Assembly (NCBI GenBank): GCA_032718475.1
Contig: JAUCBJ010005903.1
Location: forward strand, 1-21,484
DNA length: 21,484 nucleotides
Reading direction: 5' to 3'
Origin: Nemertoderma westbladi
Taxonomy: Eukaryota > Xenacoelomorpha > Nemertodermatida > Nemertodermatidae
In this document: positions 1 through 9,038 of the stretch, piece by piece
Layout of the letters: each line of letters opens with the position of its first letter
Numbering within the stretch: position 1 is the first letter of the stretch
Made by a program: the position numbers and the translations under genes
Notes under the pieces: model-generated
Seen by the model: only the letters and a program-made list of their open reading frames with translations
Database searches by the model: none
What the model was told of the DNA's origin: nothing

Positions 1-74
1 TACCGGCAAACCACTCGAAACGCTAACGTGCTCTTTTTCGTCCAAAGTGCTAACTGTTCCAGACGCATGCAAAT

Positions 75-299
75 CAACTATACACCTAACTAACTGCATA
101 GTCTATTAATGTTGTGCTAACTGCAAACCTGAACAGTATTACTATACACCTAACTGCAAGGTCTAATTAATATTGTGCTAACTGCAAACCCGAACAGTAT
201 TATTATACACCTAACTGCATGGTCAAATTAATGTTGTGCTAATTGCAAACCCGAACAGTATTATTATACGACTAACTGCATGGTTTATTCATGTTGTAG
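75..299. repeat. 61-bp tandem repeat, about 3.5 copies
   Basis: A block with the motifs GTGCTAACTGCAAACC, CGAACAGTATTATTATAC and ACCTAACTGCATGGTC recurs with GTGCTA at 114, 175 and 236, a spacing of exactly 61. The first copy carries an extra TAAC and the last decays near 295 into TAGGCCTA. It is non-coding; the short ORFs across it are incidental. The motif GTGCTAAC also occurs upstream (about 48) and, inverted, at 7175-7250. Confidence 0.85.
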
Positions 300-378
300 G
301 CCTACTAACTAAGTGTTTAAACAGGATCAAACATTTCAGCATTTCTGTAATTCGTCTCGTGATCCTTATTTTGGCATT

Positions 379-1509
379 CGGCATTCGTGGGACCATGGAG
401 CCCATAGGATACCCGAAGGATAATTGAAGAGTTATCAAAAAAGAAAGATAGGCATCTGGCTGTTATCTTTGTTGACTTCTTCAAGGCCTTTGATTCAGTC
501 TCTCGCTCACGTAGGATTCCTGATGAAATTATTGCAGCAATCAGATCAGTATACGATGGTTCGACAACATTTCTGTTTACTGTTGATGCTGACACAGAAC
601 CATTTGAAGTGTAATGGGACGTCCCCCAGGGAGACACACTTGCACCATTCTTGTTCATAATTGTGGTTGACTATGTTCTACGCACGTCCTTAGATCATCA
701 TAATGATGATGGGGTGATGATAACTCCACCTACTGGCTCCAGAAGTCGAGGAAATCCTGCCAAGTACCTAACTGATCTAAACTTTGCTGATGACTTAGGA
801 GTATTCTCAGAATCACTAGAGGGAGCCCAACGGCTCCTCAGCTCATTAGAACATGCTGCTTCTAGTGTTGGTCTTTTTATTAACTCCAGAAAGACCAAAA
901 TTTTGACAGTTAACTTTGAAAGTCCTCAGCAAGTCTCTGATCGGATGAGCATAAGCTCAAAGGATGGTATGCTTGAGCATGTGGACGACTTCTGTTACCT
1001 GGGATCATGGATCCGGAAGTCAGATGAGGACCTTCGAATACGTAAGGGAAAGCATTTGGCAGCCTTGAATATGCTTTGCAGGATTTGGAAGTCACCGAGA
1101 ATTAATCGGAAACTTAGGGTCCGATTATTTAGAGCAGCAGTAGTTCCAGTACCTCTCTATGAGAGTCCATGTTGGGCCCTAACTGCTGATGACACCAAAT
1201 CTCTGGATGGAACATTCACAAGAATGCTACGCCGGGTACATTGTGTCAAGTACAACGCACACATCTCCAACCAGACACTATATAACATTGGAGGTGTCTC
1301 ATTGGTTCCCCCAAGCTTGACACTAGAACAAAATCGCCTCCGTTTTGCAGGACATTGCTTTCACCGTGAGGACCAGCCAGTGCATAAACTTATACTTTGG
1401 CAGCCGCATGGACTGAATAAGCATGGTGGACAGCCCATGACTTTCTTGAGACGCATCTTAAAGGACACTGGCCTTGAAGAAGCGGATGATCTAGCAAATG
1501 TCCTGGGTG
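379..1509 (+). pseudogene. LINE reverse transcriptase relic, 5' part of the split element
   Basis: This is the remains of an RTE-like non-LTR retrotransposon polymerase, which would reverse-transcribe its own RNA at a nicked target. In frame from about 408 it shows the RT block VDFFKAFDS (about 468-495), PQGDTLAP after position 624, the catalytic FADD (783-794), LGSWI (about 1001-1015), and the C-terminal signature RLRFAGHC followed by WQP. Compared with its relative at 2360-3970, about a dozen residues after the KAFDS block are deleted. There is an in-frame TAA at 612-614, and the frame is lost near 405, where the upstream match continues in another frame. The ORF is then open from 615 until it is cut at 1509 by an inserted element; its continuation is at 4409-4502. 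It is 5' truncated, with no endonuclease domain visible. The RTE-like assignment rests on the C-terminal RLRF-GH-WQP pattern and is moderately sure; the LINE RT identity is sure. Confidence 0.9.
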
Positions 1510-1613
1510 CAGGGTTGATAAAAATCATGATTTTTTTTTAATCAAAAATATCAGATTTTTTTTATTTTAATCAGATTTATTTGATTTAAATCAGATTTTT
1601 TTTCATTTAAATC

Positions 1614-1995
1614 GGGTGACTAAAAAGCAAAGACCCAAATAACAAAGACCTGTATGAAACACATGTGTTAAGTTTCGTTTATTGTTTTGGTTCCCCAAAC
1701 AAGCCTCTGTAACCTGCTCCTTTACTAACCTGCTCCTGTAAATGGCAATGGGACCTAACGCTATATGGCAATGGGACCTAATCCTATTTAGGACGTAACG
1801 CGACTTTATATCTTTGTTTTGTACAGGTGCCAAAGAGCGTTAGGTTACATTGCATTTAAAGGAACAGGTTAGTAAAGGAGCATGTTACAGAGGCTTGTTG
1901 GGGGAACCAAAACAATAAACGAAAGTTAACACATGTTTCAACGATTATGCAGGTCTTTATTATTTAGGTCTTTGGTCTTTGTTTTGTAGTCACCC
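1614..1995. mobile_element. 382-bp long-inverted-repeat element (MULE-like MITE)
   Basis: The arms at about 1614-1767 and 1833-1995 are inverted copies of each other. The outer ends are GGGTGACTA and TAGTCACCC. Matching internal blocks include GGTTCCCC-AACAAGCCTCTGTAA on the left against TTACAGAGGCTTGTTGGGGG on the right, and CCTAACGC against GCGTTAGG. It is flanked directly by ATTTAAATC on both sides (1605-1613 and 1996-2004), a perfect 9-bp duplication. Long terminal inverted repeats plus 9-bp duplications are typical of Mutator-like elements. The host sequence is itself full of ATTTAAATC, so the duplication could be partly coincidental. No ORF of interest. Confidence 0.75.
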
Positions 1996-2004
1996 ATTTA
2001 AATC

Positions 2005-2359
2005 ACTTTTTTCTTATTTAAATCAGATTTTTTTATTTAAATCAGATTTTATATTTAAACAATCGGAAGACTTCTAGCTTCATCAATGCACTAAATGTTT
2101 AAAAAAAAACTGAAACACCGGGATCCCAGCGAAATATCGAATCCCGATTCCGACTTTTTTTGAAACGGGATCCCGAAGTTTAAATGGTTAAATAAATTTG
2201 TTGAACATCTAAAAAAAAGTTCCAGCAGAACGGAAATGTTTTGATTATATCTAATTTTTATTTCAGTAAACCATCCAGTAATCAATTATAAGATAATTTT
2301 AATATAACTTTATCTTACTAATATTTCAGAAGTGTAAAATAAAGTGAGTGTTACTGAAA
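2005..2359. other. hAT interior, no gene
   Basis: AT-rich sequence continuing the ATTTAAATC-type subterminal motifs to about 2060, then a stretch with palindromic CGGGATCCC-type words (2118-2180), then AT-rich DNA up to the LINE tail. I see no coding potential. Confidence 0.6.
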
Positions 2360-2374
2360 CTACTACTACTACTA
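2360..2374 (-). repeat. (TAG)n tail of the LINE
   Basis: CTACTACTACTACTA on the plus strand, that is (TAG)5 on the LINE sense strand. The LINE stop codon is the first TAG, so this element has almost no 3' UTR and ends in a trinucleotide repeat, as RTE-type elements often do. No poly(A) follows. Confidence 0.8.
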
Positions 2375-3970
2375 GGTCGAGCGAACTCGGACAGTGGAAA
2401 TGAGATCCTTCCAGGCTTCCCGATTCTCCATAGTTGTCGCAATTGCGTTTCTCCTAAGTTCAGTATCCCTTTCAAGTTGATCTATATATGTTATGGCCGG
2501 TCGTCCACGACTACGCTTTCCATGAGTTGGTTGCCAGAAAAGTAGATCTGATATGACCTCGTCTTTACTTGGCCAGCAGTGCCCACTGAATCGTAATCTG
2601 CGTTCACGGAGGGTGGTTGATACAGGTGGTATTGTACCATAAAGCTCGGCGTTTGTCATGTGTTGTCTCCAGCTGATGTTTAGGGCTGCCCTTTGTAGTC
2701 TTGTGTAGCAACCATCAATTCGTTGTTCAAGTGATTTAGTCAGTGTCCAGGTCTCACCCCCATATAAAAATACACTTTCCACTGTGGCTCGAAAGAACTT
2801 AGTCTTCAGGTGCCTGGAGAGATCTGATTTCCAGATGGTATCCATTTTTGATAGAGCTACCCAAGCCTTTGCTTTCCTAACTTCTATGTCCTTTTTGCTA
2901 CTCTCTATCCATGATCCAAGGTACTGGAAGTCATCGACCTTCCTTAGTTGATTATTATCAATGGTTGTCAAGTTTCCATCAACATTAAAGGTCATGAATT
3001 CGGTCTTTGTAGCATTTATATGCAATCCAACCTCCTTAGCAGCCCTCTCCACTTTATTTAGTAGAAGCTGTGCATCTGCTAGGGTATTAGAGAGCAGGGC
3101 GATGTCATCCGCAAAGTCGGTGTCTGTGACTGTAGTTGCCGGATATCTACTACTTCTGCGTTCTTGAAGTGTGAATCCCAGGTCTTCACCCTTTGTGGCC
3201 GTCCTCATTGCGTAATCCAGCACAATTACAAATAGTAATGGTGCTAATGTGTCACCTTGCAGTACGCCAGCCAGGATTGAGAAAAACCCAGTTTCACCAT
3301 CTGGTGAGAGTACCTGCGCTTCTGTGTCACAATACAACAATCCAATGCCAGCAACAATTACTTCTGGTATTCCATAAGCTCTTAGGATTTCAAGCATTTT
3401 ACCTCTATGGATGGAGTCGAATGCCTTCTTGAAGTCCACAAAAGTCATGACAGCGGGGAGATTCTTTGACTTAATTCCTTCAATCAGTCTCCGTAGTGCA
3501 AGTATCTGAGCTATTGTTGATCTACTTGGTCGAAATCCGTTTTGGCTCTTACGCAGTAGTTTCTCTATGTGAGGCCTAATCCTATATATAATCATTTTAT
3601 TGTATATTTTGGCAGCTACCACAAGCAGACAGATCCCACGATAGTTTGTTGGTATGCCGAGGTCTCCTTTCTTGGGGAAAGGCTTTAGTTGACCTTTAGT
3701 CCAAATTGGTGGTGGCTATTCCCCTTTTAACATCCGGTTGCAAACATTCAATAATGGTCTGTTTAGCACTCCGGTTTTCCATACCTCCGCTGGGATTTCA
3801 TCTAATCCACTCTCTTTATTATTGGACATGCTTTTAATGCTTCTTTGGAGTTCGGCAGGTGTGAAGTCCCCTGTTTCTATAGGTAGTGTCTTGTCATATA
3901 TTTTCCTTGTACGGCTGACCTCGATGTTTGGTGGCTGCCCAAGCAAGTTGCTGAAGTGATTTTTCCACTT
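2360..3970 (-). pseudogene. LINE reverse transcriptase, RTE-like, 5'-truncated, one in-frame stop
   Basis: Minus-strand polymerase of a non-LTR retrotransposon. The frame is open from about 3960 (residues LLGQPPNIEV near its start) to the stop at 2372-2374, about 525 codons from 3946, broken only by one TAG at 3716-3718. Seen in order: NYRGICLL (RT block 1 region), NGFRPSRST, the catalytic FVDFKKAFDS, GVLQGDTLAP, the catalytic FADD (3104-3115), LGSWI, then the C-terminal RRLRFSGHCW and GRPAITYIDQ. It is close kin to the relic at 379-1509, and a near-identical piece lies at 21254-21419. No endonuclease domain or upstream ORF is present, so it is 5' truncated in the usual LINE manner. The low level of damage implies it is younger than the LINE it sits within. 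Confidence 0.92.
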
Positions 3971-4400
3971 CAGAAAACCTGGCTCATATACTATTAACTT
4001 TGATGAATTTAATCCAAAATTGCAATACCGATCCCGTAAAACGGGATCTCGAGAGGAATAATCCCGGTCCCGATCCCGGAAATCCCGAAAAGTCTGAATT
4101 CGAATATAAACTAAATAAACAACAAACTGAATAGAACTCTAAAGTACAACTTAATTAATGGGCCTGTGAATACTGTATGGTATTGGAAATGCGAGATGAT
4201 ACTGTATTTTCATGTAAATATTTAGGTAATTTGAATCATTTATTAATAATCAGTAATGCAATGTTTATCCTGGCCTTAAAGCATTATTGATAAAATTCCT
4301 GATTTTAAAAAAATCAAAACTATCTGATTTTTTTTTATTTTTATATGTGATTTAAATCATGATTTAAATCAATGATTTAAATCAAATGATTTAATTCAAA
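3971..4400. other. hAT interior, no gene
   Basis: Contains a second CGGGATC/GATCCCG-rich stretch (4028-4090), an AT-rich spacer, then the subterminal ATTTAAATC-type motifs leading to the right end. The CGGGATCCCG words mirror those at 2118-2180 on the other side of the LINE fragment. No ORF that I trust. Confidence 0.6.
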
Positions 4401-4408
4401 CAACCCTG

Positions 4409-4502
4409 CATGGGTGATAGGGAGTTGTGGCGGCGCAATTTTGTCGACAAGCCGGCACAGCATTTTAAAAAATGCAGCTGCAATGCAGCATGCCGATCCT
4501 AG
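4409..4502 (+). pseudogene. LINE reverse transcriptase relic, 3' end of the split ORF
   Basis: Continuation of the ORF interrupted at 1509. Reading from the end of the duplicated flank gives GDRELWRRNF and then about 18 further codons to the TAG at 4500-4502. In this family the segment following LANV is a conserved D-RE-W motif, so this is the expected C-terminus. It is in frame with the 5' part once the 2.9-kb insertion is removed. No (TAG)n or poly(A) tail is visible just after it. Confidence 0.8.
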
Positions 4503-5224
4503 CTAGTTGGCATTCGGGATACCTGATTTTTCATTTATCAGAAAAACTTGTCAAAGATTACAGTAGTGACGATATGAAACATGGTTTTGAAAATTTCAGA
4601 TCAGTTATAGGTCTATTTATTGCAAGGGAATGTTATTTTAAATTTGGTAATGGATCATTATTTTACAGTAACGGATTCAAATCAAAACTTGGGAAAAAGA
4701 CTCCTGGGAAAATTCTAAGAGATACAAAATATCAAAATTGCCGTAGCTCCTATATAATAATTCAAGGCTATTCATTTTAATCAGTGCAATGAGATGAGTC
4801 ATATTTCAGTTAATGATGCAACTAATGCTTCATATTTTTCATCAAAATTATTATACAGTACAGTATATCTTGTGTTTTATCAGTGTCCATGATAGTATAT
4901 TAGTTAGGTGCGGCTCCAATTCTTGGACTGTGTTAATTTATTTTCCCCAGGCACTTTAGAATTATCCGGATTGGTTTTGAAACGTTGCTTTAATATGAGA
5001 ATTTCACTATGACTCCTTTCATTATCTTTTCATAAGATCAAAATTTCTAAAATGATCGCATAATTAACATTTATATATTTAATTTCTCCTACGCGGATAG
5101 AATTCACTCAAGGGAATTATTTATGTGGGTTTAAGTTACTCTGATCAGCCTATCATTATAGTGAATTTTAATTGTTTTGAATTTTAACAATTGTTAATTA
5201 TTAATCTGACGCATATTATATTTA
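4503..5224. other. AT-rich spacer, no gene recognised
   Basis: AT-rich unique-looking sequence. A 102-codon plus-strand ORF starts inside the LINE terminus at 4472 and runs to 4780. It shows no recognised motif and its start lies in another element, so I do not call it a gene. I see no RNA gene or clear repeat. Confidence 0.5.
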
Positions 5225-5690
5225 TTGTTTCACTAACTAATTTCACCAATTTACAACCCAAATTAAATTTGCCACAGTTTGAGTTTGTGTTTTATGTATT
5301 TTATTATATCTCAACAATAGACTAAAGGAGGAAATATTCTAATAACGATTGTCTTTCTATGTGTAAGTTTTCCATTTCACCATTCTTATTCGTTTCAGTC
5401 TGGGAATAAATTTCGGTTTGCCTATGTTTCATTAGACTAGTTGTCAATGTCCAGGTAAGAAACCATTAGGTTTCCATGACAATACAAAATTATCGGGTTA
5501 GGACTTTGTATAAAGTACTTTCAAAAGAAAGTATAGTTAGGACTTTAGCGCTCCCGGAGTTTATGCAAACGGTTTTATTTTTGTGTTCGATGTGAAATTG
5601 GTTATTTGCGGAACTGAGGGGTATTCACAATCAATATTTTCGGTCTTACAATCATTTAGCACTTAGTACAAATTGAATATAAGTGTGATT
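5225..5690. repeat. Diverged direct repeat, copy 1
   Basis: Shares with 6496-6960, in the same order and orientation: TTGTTTCACTAA, ATCTCAACAA-TAGAC, ATAACGATTGTC, TGTCCAGGTAAGAAACCATTA, TATCGGGTTAGGACTTTGTATA, GACTTTAGCGCTCCC, GAGGGGTATTC and AATCATTTAGCACTT. The offset is about 1265-1271. It has no coding capacity. It could be two units of a long satellite, two copies of an unknown interspersed element, or a degraded long terminal repeat pair; nothing inside supports the last. Confidence 0.8.
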
Positions 5691-6495
5691 GACTAACCAA
5701 CGAAATTTAAATAACACGAGAGAAAGTAAAAAACATTATTGATAATAGGTAAAAAAAATTAAAATATAGCAGAAAATAAAAGTCAGAAAAACCGACGTAA
5801 TGACTTATGTAAAGGAACTTTCATATTTTACCGATTTATAACTGATGTTACACGAATAATGATTGAATTGTATTATTTTTTCCTGCAAATATTGTAAATT
5901 GATAAAAGTGAAACCATAACTATTTTACATGATTGTGTGAAAGGTTTCACATAATCAGTATTTATGTACCGAGCGAGGGTGGCGAGGGATGTTTCCATAA
6001 ATATACAAGGGTCATTCATTCATAAACGTTGACAGTGCCCTTTTCACAAAATGGTGCCATTTTGTTAAATTATGTCAATTTAAGGGCGTTCTGAATGCTT
6101 AATTAGTAGCGTTAATATTGTAATGTTTAGGAATATTCATGAAATTCATATCCTTTTTATGCAATTAATTGCAGTTGGTACATCAACTAAACTTACACTT
6201 CGCCTACAATCAATGGTTATCAGTAATGGGAAATACTATCAATATTTGTTATATAAGTTTATTGTTACTAAGTTAGTGATTATTACTTAGCTGCGTTACG
6301 AGAATATCACCACATCGAGAAGTTGACATAATGTAACAAGTTATTAATTTTCATAAAAATAGCGCACGTTTAGGTACGCCTATAATGCACTAATTATTGC
6401 AATTTACCTGCTATAAAAGAAAAGGCAACTTTGTGGAATAAAATTACGCATTACTCTACATAAACACAAATAGAGTTTTCTCTTTAACCATAAAA
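5691..6495. other. AT-rich spacer between the direct repeats
   Basis: No ORF of note. Contains a near-perfect 18-bp palindrome at 6047-6064 (CAAAATGG, two mismatched central bases, CCATTTTG) and TGAAACC-type inverted words near 5908-5950. I recognise nothing else. Confidence 0.5.
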
Positions 6496-6960
6496 TTGTT
6501 TCACTAATAATATTTTCACAAATTTAGAACCTCAATTTGGGGTATCTCAACAATTAGACCGGATGAATTTTGAAATAACGATTGTCAATATATCTAGGTA
6601 TTTCCATTCCACGGCAATCACTCACTACATAATAATATGTCGCCTGTGCAATAAATGGAAATACATTGTATGGATGTCCAGGTAAGAAACCATTACGTTT
6701 CCATGACAATACACAGTTATCGGGTTAGGACTTTGTATAGAGTACTTTCAAAGACTATCTAAAAGTAATAAGTTAAGACTTTAGCGCTCCCGCAGTTTGT
6801 GCAAACGCTTTTATTATTAGGTAATTACGTGTGCAATTGGCTATTCGCGAAACGGAGGGGTATTCGCAATTAACATTCAGCGAGTTAGCGTATTAGGGTA
6901 TTTGCGGTCTTATAATCATTTAGCACTTGGTAGTTGGTACAAATGGAATGTAAGTGTAAG
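6496..6960. repeat. Diverged direct repeat, copy 2
   Basis: Partner of 5225-5690. The best-conserved part is the second half (about 6670-6930), which includes TGTCCAGGTAAGAAACCATTA, GGGTTAGGACTTTGTATA and the GCGCTCCC-GCAAACG-TTTTATT string. Small insertions (for example around 6880-6900) account for the drift of the offset from 1271 to 1264. Confidence 0.8.
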
Positions 6961-7256
6961 AAGTGTGTTTGTAAGTTAGCATTATGGCCATTCCATACTC
7001 TTAAGTGTTTAAGTGTGTTTGAAAAGTACCAGTTCCCATAATGCCGCTAAGGGGGGCCAAGTTTTTCATACACATGACACACTGGACTGCAAAAGTGGTA
7101 AAACGCTAACTTGTGGGAAATGGTCTAAAAAACGTTTTGACAAAGTTTCAGATTGCAAGGACCACGAGTTAGCACTTTGAGTTAGCACTTTGGAAAAGTT
7201 AGCACAATAGCGGAAAAAGAGCTTGCAAAGTTAGCCCTTTGGTATATTTGCCAACA
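6961..7256. repeat. GTTAGCAC-rich stretch related (inverted) to the window start
   Basis: Contains GAGTTAGCACTTTG twice in tandem (about 7168-7192), GTTAGCACAATAGCGGAAAA and GCTTGCAAAGTTAGCCC. The reverse complement matches 5-58 in order: GGCAAA, a GCTAAC word, GCTCTTTTTC and TCCAAAGTGCTAACT. This suggests an interspersed repeat present in opposite orientation at both places. No ORF. Confidence 0.5.
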
Positions 7257-7663
7257 CATACCGAGCCTCTTGCATTCTACTTGAACACTATAAGGCTCAT
7301 ACCGAGCCTCTTGCATTCTACTTGAACACTATAAGGCTCATACCGAGCCTCTTGCATTCTACTTAAACACTATAAGGCTCATACCGAGCCTCTTGCATTC
7401 TACTTGAACACTATAAGGCTCATACCGAGCCTCTTGCATTCTACTTAAACACTATAAGGCTCATACCGAGCCTCTTGCATTCTACTTAAACACTATAAGG
7501 CTCATACCGAGCCTCTTTGCATTCTACTTAAACACTATAAGGCTCATACCGAGCCTCTTGCATTCTACTTAAACACTATAAGGCTTATACCGAGCCTCTT
7601 GCATTCTACTTAAACACTATAAGGCTCATACCGAGCCTCTTGCATTCTACTTAAACACTATAA
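7257..7663. repeat. 41-bp tandem array, ten copies
   Basis: The unit begins CATACCGAGCCTCTTGCATT and ends ACTATAAGGCT. ACCGAGCC starts at 7260, 7301, 7342, 7383, 7424, 7465, 7506, 7548, 7589 and 7630. Copies are nearly identical. The main variant is CTTGAAC versus CTTAAAC; one copy has an extra T (CTCTTTGC) that shifts the later phase by one. The homogeneity suggests recent expansion. There are no spacers, so it is not a CRISPR. Confidence 0.95.
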
Positions 7664-7674
7664 ATCCGGCACTG

Positions 7675-7905
7675 TCATTGATAAAACTCCCACCTGAGCT
7701 AAGCTCCAAATTAATATTAAATAAACAAGTTCACAAACATCCTACACGTGCTGCCTCAAATTACCATTTTGCCACTGCTTAAAAAATCATTTTCTCAAAC
7801 TACTACTATTTTTCAGGCGCCAACCTTATGGAACGAGCTTCCTCAGGATGTCAAACAATCAGTCTTTTTGCTCAGTTTAAACGCAGATCCAAGTTAATTG
7901 TCATC
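7675..7905 (+). pseudogene. LINE C-terminal relic (APTLWNELP motif)
   Basis: The plus strand encodes FQAPTLWNELPQDVKQS at about 7813-7863, followed after a one-base frame change by residues resembling SFAQFKRRSKL. The string APTLWN-LP followed some twenty residues later by FK-LK is the C-terminus typical of CR1/L2/Jockey-type LINE reverse transcriptases, a different clade from the other LINE relics in this window. The upstream part back to about 7680 contains stops and is only loosely recognisable. No tail repeat was identified. Confidence rests on this single motif. Confidence 0.6.
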
Positions 7906-8402
7906 ATCTCATACAATTCTGAATCATAACAAATCCAAATCAGCAAATAATTCAATAATATAAATTTTCATATTTTTTGCTTCACACCTTGTAAACTTCG
8001 GTTTCAATTCATTTTTTAGATTTACAGGCCTATGAGACCTTCTTATTCTCCAATATCAGCACTTTAGTTAAAATTGTTTTTTTTCTTTTTTTTTTAATTA
8101 TTGGAATCAACAATTGCGTAAGTTATTCCAAAACTTTAACATTACGAAATGATTGTATATATATTATATATATATTATAAGTGATAGAAACTGCACAAAT
8201 TAAATTAGTTGCTGTATAAATAAATGTAAAAATGACAATAAATTATGTTATAAATAAATTAGCTTATATTTATCGCGGCGTTTGGAGCCATGTTATAATA
8301 ATATAGCTAGGCAGGCTCTACTGGTTATTAATAGCTAGCTATACCCCGCCTACCGGTTGGTAATGCAGTAGGCCTAACTGGCTGTAAGGCAAATTTCCAC
8401 CT
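7906..8402. other. AT-rich spacer with TA microsatellite
   Basis: No gene seen. TATATATATTATATATATATTA-type simple sequence lies at about 8155-8178. Position 8369-8376 is one of the ten TAGGCCTA palindromes. Confidence 0.55.
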
Positions 8403-8485
8403 ATTGTTTACGAGGTAACCATGACGGCGTTAAGTAATGTCCACTATGGGGACATTACTTAACTCATGGTTACCACGTAAACAAT
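8403..8485. repeat. 83-bp imperfect hairpin
   Basis: The left arm starts ATTGTTTACGAGGTAACCAT and ends TTAAGTAATGTCC at 8442. The right arm starts GGACATTACTTAA at 8450 and ends GGTTACCACGTAAACAAT at 8485. The arms pair along almost their full length around a 7-base loop (8443-8449), with a small bulge at GACGGCG. It could be a tiny foldback MITE or, less likely, a small-RNA precursor. A second small hairpin, GCCGTTAA-TACT-TTAACGGC, follows at 8568-8587. Confidence 0.8.
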
Positions 8486-9038
8486 AACACCAAATACAAT
8501 ACTAAATGTACAGGCCAATACAATGCTGTAATGTCCTCTAAAGTTGTAAAGTGCTAAATAACAACTCGCCGTTAATACTTTAACGGCTTTGAGTAATGTT
8601 GCAATTTTGGAATTAAATATGTATTTAATTTGGGGGATTATATTTATTTATTTTGGTGTTGAAAATTTTTTTTTTGGGGTCGCATTATTTAAATTGGTGT
8701 AATATAATTTTGTTGGTGACATTTTCATCAATTTTATTGTGACTTTAATTGGTAGCCTTTTACAATATCACCCAATATATATATTTCGTGTATATTAGGA
8801 AGTTACCCAAAATGGATCCACCAACCACCATTTATTTGATATTTCTAACTAGCAAGTTACATTTGAGATAAATAAATGTGTAGAGTTATAGATTTCACCC
8901 AAACCAACTTTCACCTCTGATATTCATGTACCCGCAACTGTACAGTAGGGCCTACAGTACCTTAAGTATACATTTACTAATACATAAACCGTAATAAAGG
9001 GATGAGTTTTCGTCTATATTTCATGTTGATTAATAATA
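8486..9038. other. AT-rich spacer, no gene
   Basis: T-rich and AT-rich sequence with no credible ORF or RNA gene. Holds the 20-base hairpin at 8568-8587 and a TTTTGGGGT-rich patch near 8665-8690. Confidence 0.5.

Larger units (their letters stand above)
1510..4408. mobile_element. hAT-like DNA transposon, non-autonomous, inserted in the LINE
   Basis: The ends are CAGGGTTG (1510-1517) and CAACCCTG (4401-4408), perfect 8-base inverted termini. The flanks are CCTGGGTG (1502-1509) and CATGGGTG (4409-4416), an 8-bp target duplication with one mismatch, the size expected for hAT elements. Removing the insert and one flank copy restores the LINE reading frame across the junction (codons for ANVLG then DRELW), which proves the boundaries. 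The subterminal regions are rich in short inverted motifs of the GATTTAAATC type at 1580-1612, 1996-2060 and 4350-4400. No transposase is present; the interior is occupied by a foldback element (1614-1995), a LINE fragment (2360-3970) and CGGGATCCCG-rich stretches. The hAT call is from termini and duplication length only. Confidence 0.85.

Noticed and set aside
317-898. Minus-strand ORFs opposite the LINE
   Set aside because: They are antisense shadows of the reverse-transcriptase frame.
2961-3959. Plus-strand ORFs over the minus-strand LINE
   Set aside because: They overlap the well-supported RT frame on the opposite strand and show no family features.
4472-4780. 102-codon plus-strand ORF
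   Set aside because: It starts inside the terminus of a LINE relic in another frame, has no recognised motif, and AT-rich DNA of this length can be open by chance.
5225-6960. Long terminal repeats of a retrotransposon
   Set aside because: The 0.8 kb between them has no coding trace, no primer-binding site or polypurine tract was recognised, and the copies are strongly diverged.
7257-7663. CRISPR-like regular repeats
   Set aside because: Units are directly contiguous with no variable spacers, and the surroundings are eukaryotic.
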